A DNA stretch of 64,000 nucleotides from Eikenella corrodens (GCF_003990355.1 NZ_CP034670.1:806001-870000), one strand, 5' to 3'; shown: positions 43,873 to 52,388, counted from the stretch's first letter. The notes: a model not told the origin generated them from the sequence alone. Program-made: numbers and translations.

Positions 43873-44883
43873 ATGCCCCGCCGTTCCGTTCCCAAACCCC
43901 CGCCCATGCCCTCCGCCGTTTGGGTGCTGACCACCAGCACCTACGAGCAATACATCGGCCGCTACGCCGTCTGCATGGCCGCCGTGCTGTGGCTCGCCGC
44001 CGAGACCTTCGGCTTCCGCGTGCGCGGCCTCGCCCCCGCCCAAAACCTGCTGGCCAATTTCGGCTGGTATCTGATGCTGGCCGCCCTGATCTGGTTTATC
44101 CCCCCGCTCTACGATGCCGTCAGCGAACGCTTCTTCCCCCATTCCGCAGCCGATCCCGAACAAGTTATCCGCAACACCGAAGACCCCGAAGCCCGCGAAG
44201 CATTGGCGCAGTATTACGCCTACTACGGCGGCCTGCCGCCCGACCGCCTGCGCCGTGGCGCAGCCTGCCTGCTGTTTTGCATCTGGCTGTTCGAGCTGTT
44301 TTTCATCCTCGCCTGGGTACAGGGGAAGGGAGTGGAGCGGCACTTGGTGTGGCGGCCGGATTGGGCGGAGGCAGTGATTGCCTGGTTTCGGGCCAATATC
44401 GATGTGGCGCCGTACAGCCCGAATGACCATGGCATATTTATGTGGGAAAGCATCTTCACCAACTATACGGCGGAAGAGCTGCTGCACGAGCCGATAGCCG
44501 ATGCCACCTTTTTATTGCAGTTTTTCCGGCTATTGTTTGCCCTGCCGGTTATCGTATGTTTGACATTGGTGTTATGGAAGATTCTGTATGCGATGGGTGC
44601 TTCGGCGCTGGATATGAACCGGAAGATAAGTTTCGGACGCATGCTTTGGTTGGGATTGGCTAATATAATATTACTATTTATAGGTGTAGGGGCTGCTTGG
44701 ATGAATATCTTTGCCATTGATGAGTTAGCCTTACCCATGCTACTCGGCTCTAAGGGTTGGATTAATGGTACAATTTATGCCGTCTTACTATTATGTCATC
44801 TGCCAATCGGACTGTGGATGCTGTTCGGCTGGGTAGTATTTTGGAAGCGTTGTTTTGTCAATTTGATTAGGAGGATTAAATAG
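43873..44883 (+). CDS. Membrane protein of unknown function, paralogue 2 (3' end abuts IS)
   Basis: 336 residues, paralogue of the preceding gene: TFGFRVRGL, LVWRPDWAEAVIAWF, FFRLLFALPVIVCLTLVLWK and WVVFWKRCFVNLI match its blocks. Same topology, with Pro-rich N-terminus (MPRRSVPKPPPMPS). The TAG stop at 44881-44883 is formed at the junction with the IS (TA plus the first G of the element), so the original protein may have ended elsewhere. GC content drops toward the 3' end. Function unknown; an accessory or island origin is likely. Confidence 0.72.
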   Translation: MPRRSVPKPPPMPSAVWVLTTSTYEQYIGRYAVCMAAVLWLAAETFGFRVRGLAPAQNLLANFGWYLMLAALIWFIPPLYDAVSERFFPHSAADPEQVIRNTEDPEAREALAQYYAYYGGLPPDRLRRGAACLLFCIWLFELFFILAWVQGKGVERHLVWRPDWAEAVIAWFRANIDVAPYSPNDHGIFMWESIFTNYTAEELLHEPIADATFLLQFFRLLFALPVIVCLTLVLWKILYAMGASALDMNRKISFGRMLWLGLANIILLFIGVGAAWMNIFAIDELALPMLLGSKGWINGTIYAVLLLCHLPIGLWMLFGWVVFWKRCFVNLIRRIK

Positions 44884-44922
44884 ACCTCTTGCGAAAGTAT
44901 CCTGAAGATTTACAATTCCCAA

Positions 44923-45342
44923 ATGAAATACGAAAACCTAATCCAAAGAAGCGACAGGGAATTCAAACGGCTCACAGGTGTAACGCCCGTCCTTTTTCAT
45001 GAAATGCTGCAAGTCACCACAGAAGCAGAAAGCCGGAAGGTCAAGTCGGGCAGGCCGCATACGCTCGGTTTGGCAGACCAACTGCTGCTTACCCTAAGCT
45101 ATCTGCGCCATTACCATACCCAACTCGAATTGGCCGCCATCTACGGCCTTTCCGAAAGTAATGTCTGCCGCACCATCCGTAAAACCGAGGACGCCCTCAT
45201 CCGTTGCAAACGCTTCTCCCTGCCAAAGCACAAGAATCCGGGCGACCAAACGGTCATCATTGACGTTACCGAAAGCCCGATTGAACGTCCCAAAAAAACA
45301 GCGGCAGTATTACAGCGGCAAGAAAAGGCGGCACACGGTTAA
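44923..45342 (+). CDS. IS5-family transposase, first frame (OrfA)
   Basis: 139 residues with a helix-turn-helix DNA-binding half (LADQLLLTLSYLRHYHTQLELAAIYGLSESNVCRTI) and the first catalytic Asp in VIIDVTESPIERPKK. The frame meets an A7 run at 45292-45298; the rest of the transposase continues in the +1 frame. Without shifting, the product ends LQRQEKAAHG and lacks the other catalytic residues. Confidence 0.85.
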   Translation: MKYENLIQRSDREFKRLTGVTPVLFHEMLQVTTEAESRKVKSGRPHTLGLADQLLLTLSYLRHYHTQLELAAIYGLSESNVCRTIRKTEDALIRCKRFSLPKHKNPGDQTVIIDVTESPIERPKKTAAVLQRQEKAAHG

Positions 45343-45718
45343 AATCCGGGTCATATACGGCAGGGAAACGGAAAAAATCATCAGCATCCGGACGGGGATG
45401 GGTGCCCGGCATGACATGCGTTTAGCCAAGAGGCACCTTGCAGAGCTTTATCCCTACAAAATAGTCATTGCGGATAAGGGTTATCAAGGATTGGCCAAAA
45501 CCGGATTACAGACCCCGAAAAAGAAATCCAAACGTCATCCGCCGGACAAACAGGATAAAGAGGCGAACAGGCGGTTAGGCAAACTCAGAACCGTCATCGA
45601 GCACATCAACAGGAAACTGAAGATATTCAAAATATTGTCGCTGCCTTACCGCAACAGGCGGAAACGGTTCGGGTTAAGGGCAAATCTGATTGCAGGACTG
45701 GTTAATGCGATGGGATGA
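45287..45718 (+). CDS. IS5-family transposase, second frame (OrfB part)
   Basis: The meaningful part begins about 45290 after PKK and reads QRQYYSGKKRRHTVKIRVIY through IVIADKGYQG (second Asp) and RTVIEHINRKLKIFKI (Glu), ending NAMG. Together with OrfA it gives a full DDE transposase, so expression needs a +1 shift or transcript slippage at the A7 run. The alternative is that a single-base indel has inactivated the gene. Confidence 0.8.
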   Translation, partial: VPKKQRQYYSGKKRRHTVKIRVIYGRETEKIISIRTGMGARHDMRLAKRHLAELYPYKIVIADKGYQGLAKTGLQTPKKKSKRHPPDKQDKEANRRLGKLRTVIEHINRKLKIFKILSLPYRNRRKRFGLRANLIAGLVNAMG

Positions 45719-45839
45719 ATATTTTCGCAAGAGGTCTTATGTGCTATTGGCCGCAATACGCCGTTATACGGCATTGCGCGGGGTTAAGGACAAAGCTAAG
45801 CAGAATAAAACACCAGCCCGCCCGCCGGTGTCTGGTTTT

Positions 45840-47161
45840 TCAGGTAGCCCCGGTTGTTTCAATCAAGGCTTGGGCTTGGCGGTATCGCTCCCGCAGATAG
45901 TCTGAATACCATTGCATCATCTCCCGCCGCTCGGCCAGATACTCGGCGCGGTTGTAGGCGCCTCTAATCCGGTTGCTTTCTTCATGCGCTAACTGGCGTT
46001 CTATGGCATCGGGGTTGTAGCCCTGCTCATTCAGTATGCTGCTTGCCAAGCTGCGGAAGCCGTGCGGGGTGGCAATGCCCTTATAGCCCATGCCGTTCAT
46101 GATTTTGCCTAGGGTGTTTTCGCTGATATGGCCGTTTTGTTTGGTACGGCTGGGGAATAGATAGGGGGTATTACCGGTTAGGCCATGCAGCTCCTGCAAC
46201 AGCTCCAGCGCCCAATCGGAAAGCGGTACGGTATGGCTGCGTTTCATCTTCATGCGCTCGGCGGGAATAATCCATTGCGCCGCTGGAAAGTCCACTTCCA
46301 CCCATTGCCCGCCGCGTAGTTCGGTATTGCGTACAAACACCAGCATCAGCAGCAATAGGGCGATTTTGTTTGCCGGGTCAATCTCGGCCAGTATCAGGCG
46401 GCGGTAAAACTCGGCCAGTTCTTCACGCGGCAGGGCGGGCATGTGGCGGGTGGTCTTTTTCTCGAAGTGGCCGCGTAGTGGTACGGCTGGATTGCGGTTG
46501 GTTATCTCCAGCATGGCGGCATAGGTCTACACCGCGCCTATCCATTGCCGCACTTTCTCGGCGGTTACATTGGCGCCGCGCGCCACAATGGCGGCAATAT
46601 AGTGAATTAAATTTAAACCAGTACATCGTTGGCTCGCCTTGCCGTACTATTTGTACTGTCTGCGGCTCGCCGCCTTGTCCTGATTTAAATTTAATCCACT
46701 ATAACGTTTTTCACGTCGGAAACGCTTACTTCGGCCAGCGGTATTTGCCCAATATGGGGAAACACGTCCTTTTGCATATCGGCAAGGATGCGTTCGGCGT
46801 GGGCGGGCTGCCAGCGGTGCAGGTTGTCGGTGTGCCATCGGCGCGCTAGGGCTTCGAAGGTATTCAGGGCGGCAGCTTTTCGCTCTTGTTTTTCCTGTTG
46901 CTTGGCGGCAGCGGGGTCTTGACCGTCTGAAAGCAGGCGGCGGGCGTTCTCTGCCTCCTGCCTCGCTTCGGAGAGGGAAACGGCAGGATACTTGCCGATA
47001 GTCAGCGTTTTTTCCTTGCCGTCGATACGGTATTTCAAGCGGAAGATTTTACCGCCTGCCGGAGTAACTTCCAGATACAGGCCGCCGCCGTCAAACAGCT
47101 TGGCCTTCTTTCCTGTGCCGGTAGGTTTCGCGTTCTTGATTTGGCGGTCGTTCAGGGGCAT
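45840..47161 (-). pseudogene. Phage/island tyrosine integrase, broken by a Correia element and a stop codon
   Basis: The N-terminal part (from ATG 47161) starts MPLNDRQIKNAKPTGTGKKA and has the Arm DNA-binding fold of P4-type integrases (FDGGGLYLEV, GKYPAVSLSEAR). It stops inside a Correia element at 46598-46703. Beyond it the frame resumes (IAAIVARGANVTAEKVRQW), meets an in-frame TAG at 46529-46527, then runs to MLEITNRNPA and the catalytic half with Arg, HGFR, LAHE and a Tyr in AYNRAEY. Removing the element with one TA copy restores KNVIAA exactly. Its final stop is provided by a DUS. It ends 224 bp from tRNA-Leu. Confidence 0.9.
46598..46703. repeat. Short Correia-type element (CREE), 106 bp, inserted in the integrase gene
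   Basis: TATAGTGAATTAAATTTAAA to TTTAAATTTAATCCACTATA. The gene sequence on both sides joins cleanly if the element and one TA are removed, showing insertion at a TA with TA duplication. Confidence 0.92.
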
Positions 47162-47345
47162 TCTGGGGGTATATTTTTGAGGGCGTTTTCTGGATGCCCC
47201 CAATCATACCCCCACAAAGGGGGCAATTCAATTAGACGGCATTAGACGGGATTAGCTTAGCAAGGAAAGAGAAAGGATAACTTGAATCAGCCTGAAACCC
47301 TTGCCTGTATTGAATTTGGCTGATTGCATTGGATGGCGTTAGACG
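47162..47345. other. Integrase-proximal spacer, possible attachment region
   Basis: No gene. It contains repeated TTAGACG units (TTAGACGGCATTAGACGGGA near 47230 and GCGTTAGACG near 47338), which could be integrase arm sites. I found no second copy of the tRNA-Leu 3' end in the window, so the far attachment site is not visible. Confidence 0.35.
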
Positions 47346-47350
47346 TAAAA

Positions 47351-47376
47351 AAACAGCCCGAAAATTTGGGCTGTTT
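47351..47376 (-). terminator. Intrinsic terminator of the secG/tRNA-Leu transcript
   Basis: AAACAGCCC/GGGCTGTTT stem with an 8-base loop; on the minus strand it is followed by a run of seven T's. Confidence 0.88.
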
Positions 47377-47384
47377 CTATTTGA

Positions 47385-47470
47385 TGGTGCCGACAATGAG
47401 ACTTGAACTCATACGACCTACGGTCACTACCCCCTCAAGATAGCGTGTCTACCAATTCCACCATGTCGGC
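47385..47470 (-). tRNA. tRNA-Leu (anticodon GAG), reads CUC
   Basis: 86 bases with encoded CCA. GCCGACA acceptor, anticodon loop TTGAGGG, long variable arm (TAGTGACCGTAGGTCGTA) and T-loop TTCAAGTC. It lies 20 bp downstream of secG on the same strand, the same order as E. coli secG-leuU. Its 3' end faces the dead integrase, so it is the likely integration site of the former element. Confidence 0.95.
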
Positions 47471-47489
47471 TGAAAATCAGAATTCGTTT

Positions 47490-47828
47490 TTACTCCGGAA
47501 TAACCGGCTGACTGGCTGCTGTAGGTTGGGAAGTAGCCGGAGCGTGATATTGTGCAGCGGGTGCATCCAAACCAAGTTTGCTGCTGCCCTGCTTGGATGA
47601 AATAATGCTGAGTGTCAAGCAGCAGCAGAAAAATACAGTAGCGGCAATAGCGGTGCTGCGGCTGAGGAAGTTGGCGCTGCCGCCAGAACCGAATACGCCT
47701 TGCGCGCTACCCGTGCCAAAAGCGGCACCGGCATCAGCACCCTTGCCTTGCTGCACCAGCACCAGGCCGATGACGGCAATCGAGGCAAAGCCGCCGATAA
47801 TCATAATAAGGGTTTTGAAAGCTTCCAT
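47490..47828 (-). CDS. secG: Protein translocase subunit SecG
   Basis: 112 residues: two membrane helices (TLIMIIGGFASIAVIGLVLVQQ; STAIAATVFFCCCLTLSII) around the conserved loop QQGKGADAGAAFGTGSAQGVFGSGG, and an Ala/Pro/Gln-rich tail. Part of the SecYEG channel. 14 bp downstream of tpiA and upstream of tRNA-Leu. Confidence 0.95.
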   Translation of the reverse strand: MEAFKTLIMIIGGFASIAVIGLVLVQQGKGADAGAAFGTGSAQGVFGSGGSANFLSRSTAIAATVFFCCCLTLSIISSKQGSSKLGLDAPAAQYHAPATSQPTAASQPVIPE

Positions 47829-47842
47829 GTTTGTTTCGCTAT

Positions 47843-48586
<744 letters not shown>

Positions 48587-48622
48587 GCTGTGCCGTCCTT
48601 TCGGTTGCGGGATGGTCTGGGC

Positions 48623-49678
48623 TTACTCTGCAGGGGCAGTTGCGGTTTGGGTTTGTTCTGCTGCGGCAGTCAGGCGTGCCATTTGGGTGGCGATGCCTTG
48701 TTCGATTTTGGCCATGGAGCCGGATTCGACTTCGTGGTAGGCCTCGAGTAGGGCATATTTGAAGGCTTCTACGTCTGCGCCGCCGTGGCTTTTGATCACG
48801 ATGCCGCGCAGGCCGAGGAAGATGGCGCCGTTGAATTTGCGCGGGTCGAGGCGGTTTTTGAAGCCGCGCAGGGTGGGCAGTGCCAGCAGGGCCGCCAGTT
48901 TGTTCAGCCAGTTGCGGTTGAATTCTTCGCGGATAATGCCGCCGATGAATTTAACTGCTCCTTCAATGGCTTTTAGTACGGCATTGCCGGTAAAGCCGTC
49001 GGCCACCACAACATCGACTTCGCCGCTGAACACGGCGTTGCCTTCTACGTTGCCGACAAAATTCAGCGGGCTTTGTTGCAACAGCTGGTGTGCTTCTTTA
49101 ATCACGCTGCCGCCTTTGATGTCTTCAGTGCCGACATTAAGCAGGCCGATACGCGGTTGGCTGTTGCGCGGATACATGGCGCCGAACAGTTCGCCACCCA
49201 TCACGGCAAATTGCAGCAGCTGGGCGGCAGAGCAATCCACGTTGGCACCCAAATCCAGCATCAGGGCGAGACCGCCGCCTTTGGAGGGCATGAATTTGGC
49301 AATCGCCGGCCGATCGATGCCGGGCAGGGTTTTGAGCACGAAGCGAGCGGTAGCCATGAGGGCGCCAGTATTGCCAGCCGATACGGCGGCCTGCGCTGCC
49401 CCTTCTTTCACCTGGCTGATGGCCACACGCATAGAGGAGTCTTTTTTGTTTTTCAAGGCTGACTGCGGGGCTTCGTCCATGCCCACCACTTCGCTGGCAT
49501 GTATGATTTGCAGCCGCTCGTGTGAAGCGTGTTCGCCCAGAGCGCTGCGGATGGCTTCTGCATTGCCTACTAGAATGAGTTTGACATCGGTTTTTTCTTG
49601 TAGGAAGGCCAAGGCTGCCGGAATGGTAACCGTGAGGCCGGCATCGCCGCCCATGGCGTCTATGGCTAAAGTGATCAT
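48623..49678 (-). CDS. plsX: Phosphate acyltransferase PlsX
   Basis: 351 residues from ATG 49678 (MITLAIDAMGGDAGLTVTIP, the family start). SAGNTGALMATARFVLKTLPGIDRPAI, DLGANVDCSAAQLLQFA, GLLNVGTEDIKGG, VVVADGFTGNAVLKAIEG and GGADVEAFKYAL are all PlsX blocks. Converts acyl-ACP to acyl-phosphate for phospholipid synthesis. The Ala/Thr/Gln-rich C-terminal tail is an extension. fabH, its usual downstream partner, is absent here. Confidence 0.95.
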   Translation of the reverse strand: MITLAIDAMGGDAGLTVTIPAALAFLQEKTDVKLILVGNAEAIRSALGEHASHERLQIIHASEVVGMDEAPQSALKNKKDSSMRVAISQVKEGAAQAAVSAGNTGALMATARFVLKTLPGIDRPAIAKFMPSKGGGLALMLDLGANVDCSAAQLLQFAVMGGELFGAMYPRNSQPRIGLLNVGTEDIKGGSVIKEAHQLLQQSPLNFVGNVEGNAVFSGEVDVVVADGFTGNAVLKAIEGAVKFIGGIIREEFNRNWLNKLAALLALPTLRGFKNRLDPRKFNGAIFLGLRGIVIKSHGGADVEAFKYALLEAYHEVESGSMAKIEQGIATQMARLTAAAEQTQTATAPAE

Positions 49679-49773
49679 TTGATTCTGTGCTTCCGTTGTG
49701 TTCCGTTGCCGTGCCATGAGGCTACCTGAAAAATAGAATAGAGTAGCGGCGGACGGATGGTTTCAGGTAGCCC

Positions 49774-50307
49774 TTAGGGCAGTTGCGGTTTTTGAGCGGC
49801 TAGAGCGTTGTGTTCGGTGATGTCGTCGGCATCCCAGGGGTAGTTGATCCACCAATCGGGCGTAACCAGGCCGCTGAAATAGGCGATATCGGGCGGGAGG
49901 ATACCTTTTTTTGCTTTGATTTTTTCGTGCAATACAGCCACACTCATCGAGGCAAAGTCTTCTTTTTGCAGCTGCTCGAGGCAGAATTGCAGGGTAACGC
50001 GGCTGTCGTCCACTTCGTCCACCACCAAAACGTGTTTGCCTTTCAGGCTTTCCGGCATGGGGTCGAGCCATTGAACTTTCTGCACGGAATCACGAGTGGT
50101 GTGGCTCTGGTCGTTGCAGTAATAGGCGGTGGTGATGGCGTAGATTGGAATATTCAGGAAGCTGCGCAGTATCCGTGCGGGGATAAAACCGCCGCCGCCG
50201 ATGGCGATCATCGCATCGTAGCGGGTGCCGGACGCTTGGATTTTTTGTGCCAATTGGCGAATGGCTTGATGAATTTCGTCGTAGGTATACCAAATTTTTT
50301 CCGACAT
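49774..50307 (-). CDS. Phosphoribosyltransferase (hypoxanthine/xanthine-type)
   Basis: 177 residues from ATG 50307. Type I PRTase fold: the PRPP loop is HVLVVDEVDDSRVTLQFCLEQL, with IAIGGGGFIPARILRSFL at the N-terminal pyrophosphate loop and TPDWWINYPWD near the C-terminus, typical of the xanthine/hypoxanthine PRTase-like group. Presumably purine salvage; which base is used cannot be told. It lies between rpmF and plsX, genes that are adjacent in most bacteria. Confidence 0.85.
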   Translation of the reverse strand: MSEKIWYTYDEIHQAIRQLAQKIQASGTRYDAMIAIGGGGFIPARILRSFLNIPIYAITTAYYCNDQSHTTRDSVQKVQWLDPMPESLKGKHVLVVDEVDDSRVTLQFCLEQLQKEDFASMSVAVLHEKIKAKKGILPPDIAYFSGLVTPDWWINYPWDADDITEHNALAAQKPQLP

Positions 50308-50533
50308 TTTCAATCCTTTGTTGAGTCGGCGCAGCGCGGGTTGTCGTTGTTGGGGCGTATGCGTAACGACAGATTGTAAACAGCTGCTGAATGGAGGGCA
50401 ACTCATCGGCAAGGCTGAAGCAGTTTCAGGCTACCTGAAACTTCAGCTTGATTTGCTGCCCTATGCTTGTAATGCAAAAAAGCCAGTAATTGCTAAGGGC
50501 AATCTGCTGGCTTGGAATCGGCCTATGGCTGAT

Positions 50534-50713
50534 TTACTCGTCTTTGGCCTTCACCACTTTGCGGCCACGGTACATGCCGTTGGCGGAAATGTGGTGCGGG
50601 CGGTGTACTTCACCGGTAGCGCTGTCTACAGACAGAGCGGGAGCGGTCAGCGCGTCGTGGGCGCGGTGCATGCCGCGGCGGGAGGGGGATTTTTTGTTTT
50701 GTTGAACAGCCAT
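50534..50713 (-). CDS. rpmF: 50S ribosomal protein L32
   Basis: 59 residues: MAVQQNKKSPSRRGMHRAHD then ALSVDSATGEVHRPHHIS and GMYRGRKVVKAKDE. All L32 hallmarks are present; the zinc-binding cysteines seen in some species are absent, as in many proteobacteria. Starts 36 bp after yceD on the same strand, the conserved yceD-rpmF pair. Confidence 0.95.
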   Translation of the reverse strand: MAVQQNKKSPSRRGMHRAHDALTAPALSVDSATGEVHRPHHISANGMYRGRKVVKAKDE

Positions 50714-50749
50714 GTTGCAAACTCCTGAGGATAAACCTGAATAAAAAAA

Positions 50750-51253
50750 TTAACGACCACTTTTCAACGCCGCCAAAGCAGCAAACGGATTGGGGCGATC
50801 TTGATTGACGGCATCGAGCTTATCAGAATGGCAGCTTTCGTGGCAGGGGGCATACGGCAGCGCCATCAAAATTTGCTCTTCCACCAGCGTGCCGACATCC
50901 AACTGCGCCTCCGGCAACATGCCTTCGAGCTCTTCTTCGGCCGCCATGGCTTCATCCAGCGCCTCTTCGCTGTCAAACAAAACGATACGCGCCTGTTCGT
51001 TTAAAGCAAAGGGCAGCGGCTGCATGCAGCGTTGGCAAACCAGCGACAACTGTGCTGAAACCGACAAATCCAAATACAGGCGCTGCCGTTTGTCGCAGCC
51101 GCCCTGTAAGGCAAAAGACACCGGCGTTTGCCGTTCGGCCAAAAACTCGTGCCGGCTCACGCGCTCATCCATCTCGCTTAGCCGGATTTCGCCGGCCAGA
51201 TGCTGCGCCTGTTCGGCCAGCGCTTTCGGATCAATCAAAATAGGGTCTGACAT
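50750..51253 (-). CDS. yceD: YceD-family protein (DUF177)
   Basis: 167 residues. LVCQRCMQPLPFALNEQARIVL (Cys-x-x-Cys-like pair), acidic middle (SEEALDEAMAAEEELEG), LDVGTLVEEQILMALPYAPCHESC and NPFAALAALKSGR are family blocks. YceD homologues sit with rpmF and are linked to 23S rRNA accumulation. Operon start; divergent from the Maf-like gene with 54 bp between. Confidence 0.9.
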   Translation of the reverse strand: MSDPILIDPKALAEQAQHLAGEIRLSEMDERVSRHEFLAERQTPVSFALQGGCDKRQRLYLDLSVSAQLSLVCQRCMQPLPFALNEQARIVLFDSEEALDEAMAAEEELEGMLPEAQLDVGTLVEEQILMALPYAPCHESCHSDKLDAVNQDRPNPFAALAALKSGR

Positions 51254-51307
51254 AAACGCGTCATGATATAATCAGCCGCCTGAAACGTCAATATTTTAAT
51301 ACGGTTT

Positions 51308-51898
51308 ATGAACACAGTCCTGCCGATTGTCCTCGCTTCTTCTTCGCTGTTCCGACGGCAACAGCTGGCCAAGCTCGGCCTGCAATTTGAAACCGCCTCG
51401 CCTGATTGCGATGAAACGCCGCTGCCCGGAGAAGCCCCCCGCCAAACTGCCCAACGTTTGGCCGAGGCCAAAGCCCGCGCACTGGCTGCACGTTTCCAGC
51501 AGCATTTGATTATCGGTGCCGACCAAGTGGCCTGCTGCAACGGGCAGCAGTTGGGCAAGCCGATGGACGTGGCGAAAGCACAACAAATGCTGGCTGAAAC
51601 CGCCGGGCAAGAGCTGCATTTTTACAGCGCATTGTGTGTGCTCAATACGTTTTCAGGCAGCCTGCACCGCCATGTGGATACCACCACGGTGAAGATGCGC
51701 CCGCTTATCGCGCAGCAAATCGCCCGTTATCTGGAGCGTGAACCGGACGCAGTTTATTGCGCCGGCGGCGCGAAAAGTGAAGGTTTGGGCGGCGCACTGA
51801 TTGAACGCATCGACAGTAGTGATCCCAATGCCCTCATCGGCCTGCCGATTTTTCGGCTGATTGATTTTTTGCAGGCTGAAGGGGTGGCGGTTTTGTGA
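51308..51898 (+). CDS. Maf-like nucleotide pyrophosphatase (YceF type)
   Basis: 196 residues. IVLASSSLFRRQQLAKLGLQF at the start, EAKARALAA, LIIGADQVACCNGQQLGKP (catalytic Asp region), and CAGGAKSEGLGGALIERIDSSDPNALIGLP. YceF-type Maf proteins hydrolyse m7GTP and similar modified nucleotides. It lies next to yceD-rpmF-plsX, the usual neighbourhood. A sim-type DUS variant in frame encodes FSGSLHR. Confidence 0.9.
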   Translation: MNTVLPIVLASSSLFRRQQLAKLGLQFETASPDCDETPLPGEAPRQTAQRLAEAKARALAARFQQHLIIGADQVACCNGQQLGKPMDVAKAQQMLAETAGQELHFYSALCVLNTFSGSLHRHVDTTTVKMRPLIAQQIARYLEREPDAVYCAGGAKSEGLGGALIERIDSSDPNALIGLPIFRLIDFLQAEGVAVL

Positions 51899-51903
51899 GC
51901 TTG

Positions 51904-51929
51904 AGGCTACCTGAAATTTCAGGTAGCCT
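51904..51929 (+). terminator. Abutting inverted DUS pair after the Maf-like gene
   Basis: AGGCTACCTGAAA/TTTCAGGTAGCCT, five bases after the stop. Confidence 0.6.
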
Positions 51930-51964
51930 CATTAAAATGTTTGAATGAATCAAGAAGGCAAGTT

Positions 51965-52258
51965 ATGTTTATCGTTTCCCTAAACTATATCAAACCATTA
52001 TCCGAGATTGAGGCTTATCTGCCCGCCCACATCGACTATCTCGACCGCCACTATGCCGCCGGCACGTTTTTGCTTTCCGGCCGCAAAGAACCGCGCACCG
52101 GCGGCGTGATTATCGTGCGTGCCGACAGCCGGGCGCAGGTCGAGGCCGTGATTGCCGAAGACCCGTTTTACCAAGCCAAACTGGCCGAATACCAAATCAC
52201 CCAATTTATCCCCACCAAAACCGCCGCCGATTTGGATGCCTACCGTGAAACGCTTTGA
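51965..52258 (+). CDS. YciI-family protein
   Basis: 97 residues from ATG 51965. IVSLNYIKPLSEIEAYLPAH, then HIDYLDRHYAAGTFLLSGRKEPRTGGVIIV with the conserved His-Asp pair, and EDPFYQAKLAEYQITQF. This ferredoxin-like fold is the YciI family, possible small hydrolases or dehydratases with a His/Asp site; the substrate is unknown. Preceded by a DUS pair that may end the previous transcript. Confidence 0.88.
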   Translation: MFIVSLNYIKPLSEIEAYLPAHIDYLDRHYAAGTFLLSGRKEPRTGGVIIVRADSRAQVEAVIAEDPFYQAKLAEYQITQFIPTKTAADLDAYRETL

Positions 52259-52266
52259 TACGGCAT

Positions 52267-52388
52267 AGGTTACCTGAAAGCGAAGCTTCAACGCAGTTAA
52301 AATGAGTGAGGCGAGTTTCTCCGAAGCTAAAACGCACCAGCAAGTTTCCGAATAGTGAGAGATAGCCCACCAAATTTTCAGGTAGCCT
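52267..52388 (+). repeat. DUS-capped repeat, family 'GAAGCTTCAACGCAG', long copy
   Basis: GGTTACCTGAAAGC then GAAGCTTCAACGCAGTTAAA, GAGTGAGGCGAGTTTCTCCG and, after an unrelated stretch, TTTTCAGGTAGCCT ending 52388. Fills the spacer between the YciI-like and RsmI-like genes. Confidence 0.6.

Larger units (their letters stand above)
44883..45737 (+). mobile_element. IS5-family insertion sequence (two-frame, IS1301-like organisation)
   Basis: About 855 bp with inverted ends GACCTCTTGCGAAA (left) and TTTCGCAAGAGGTC (right, to 45736). A TA lies on each side (44881-44882 and 45738-45739), suggesting a TA target duplication. The organisation, a DDE transposase split over two frames, resembles IS427-group elements such as neisserial IS1301, but I cannot confirm identity. 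It inserted at the end of the second membrane-protein gene. Confidence 0.85.

Noticed and set aside
45690..45905. 71-aa frame spanning the right end of the IS
   Set aside because: Starts inside the transposase in another frame and runs through the IS terminal repeat; at most its second part was once the 3' extension of the interrupted gene.
47162..47384. Second copy of the tRNA-Leu 3' end as attR/attL
   Set aside because: I looked for the T-arm/acceptor sequence elsewhere in 42-48 kb and did not see a second copy.
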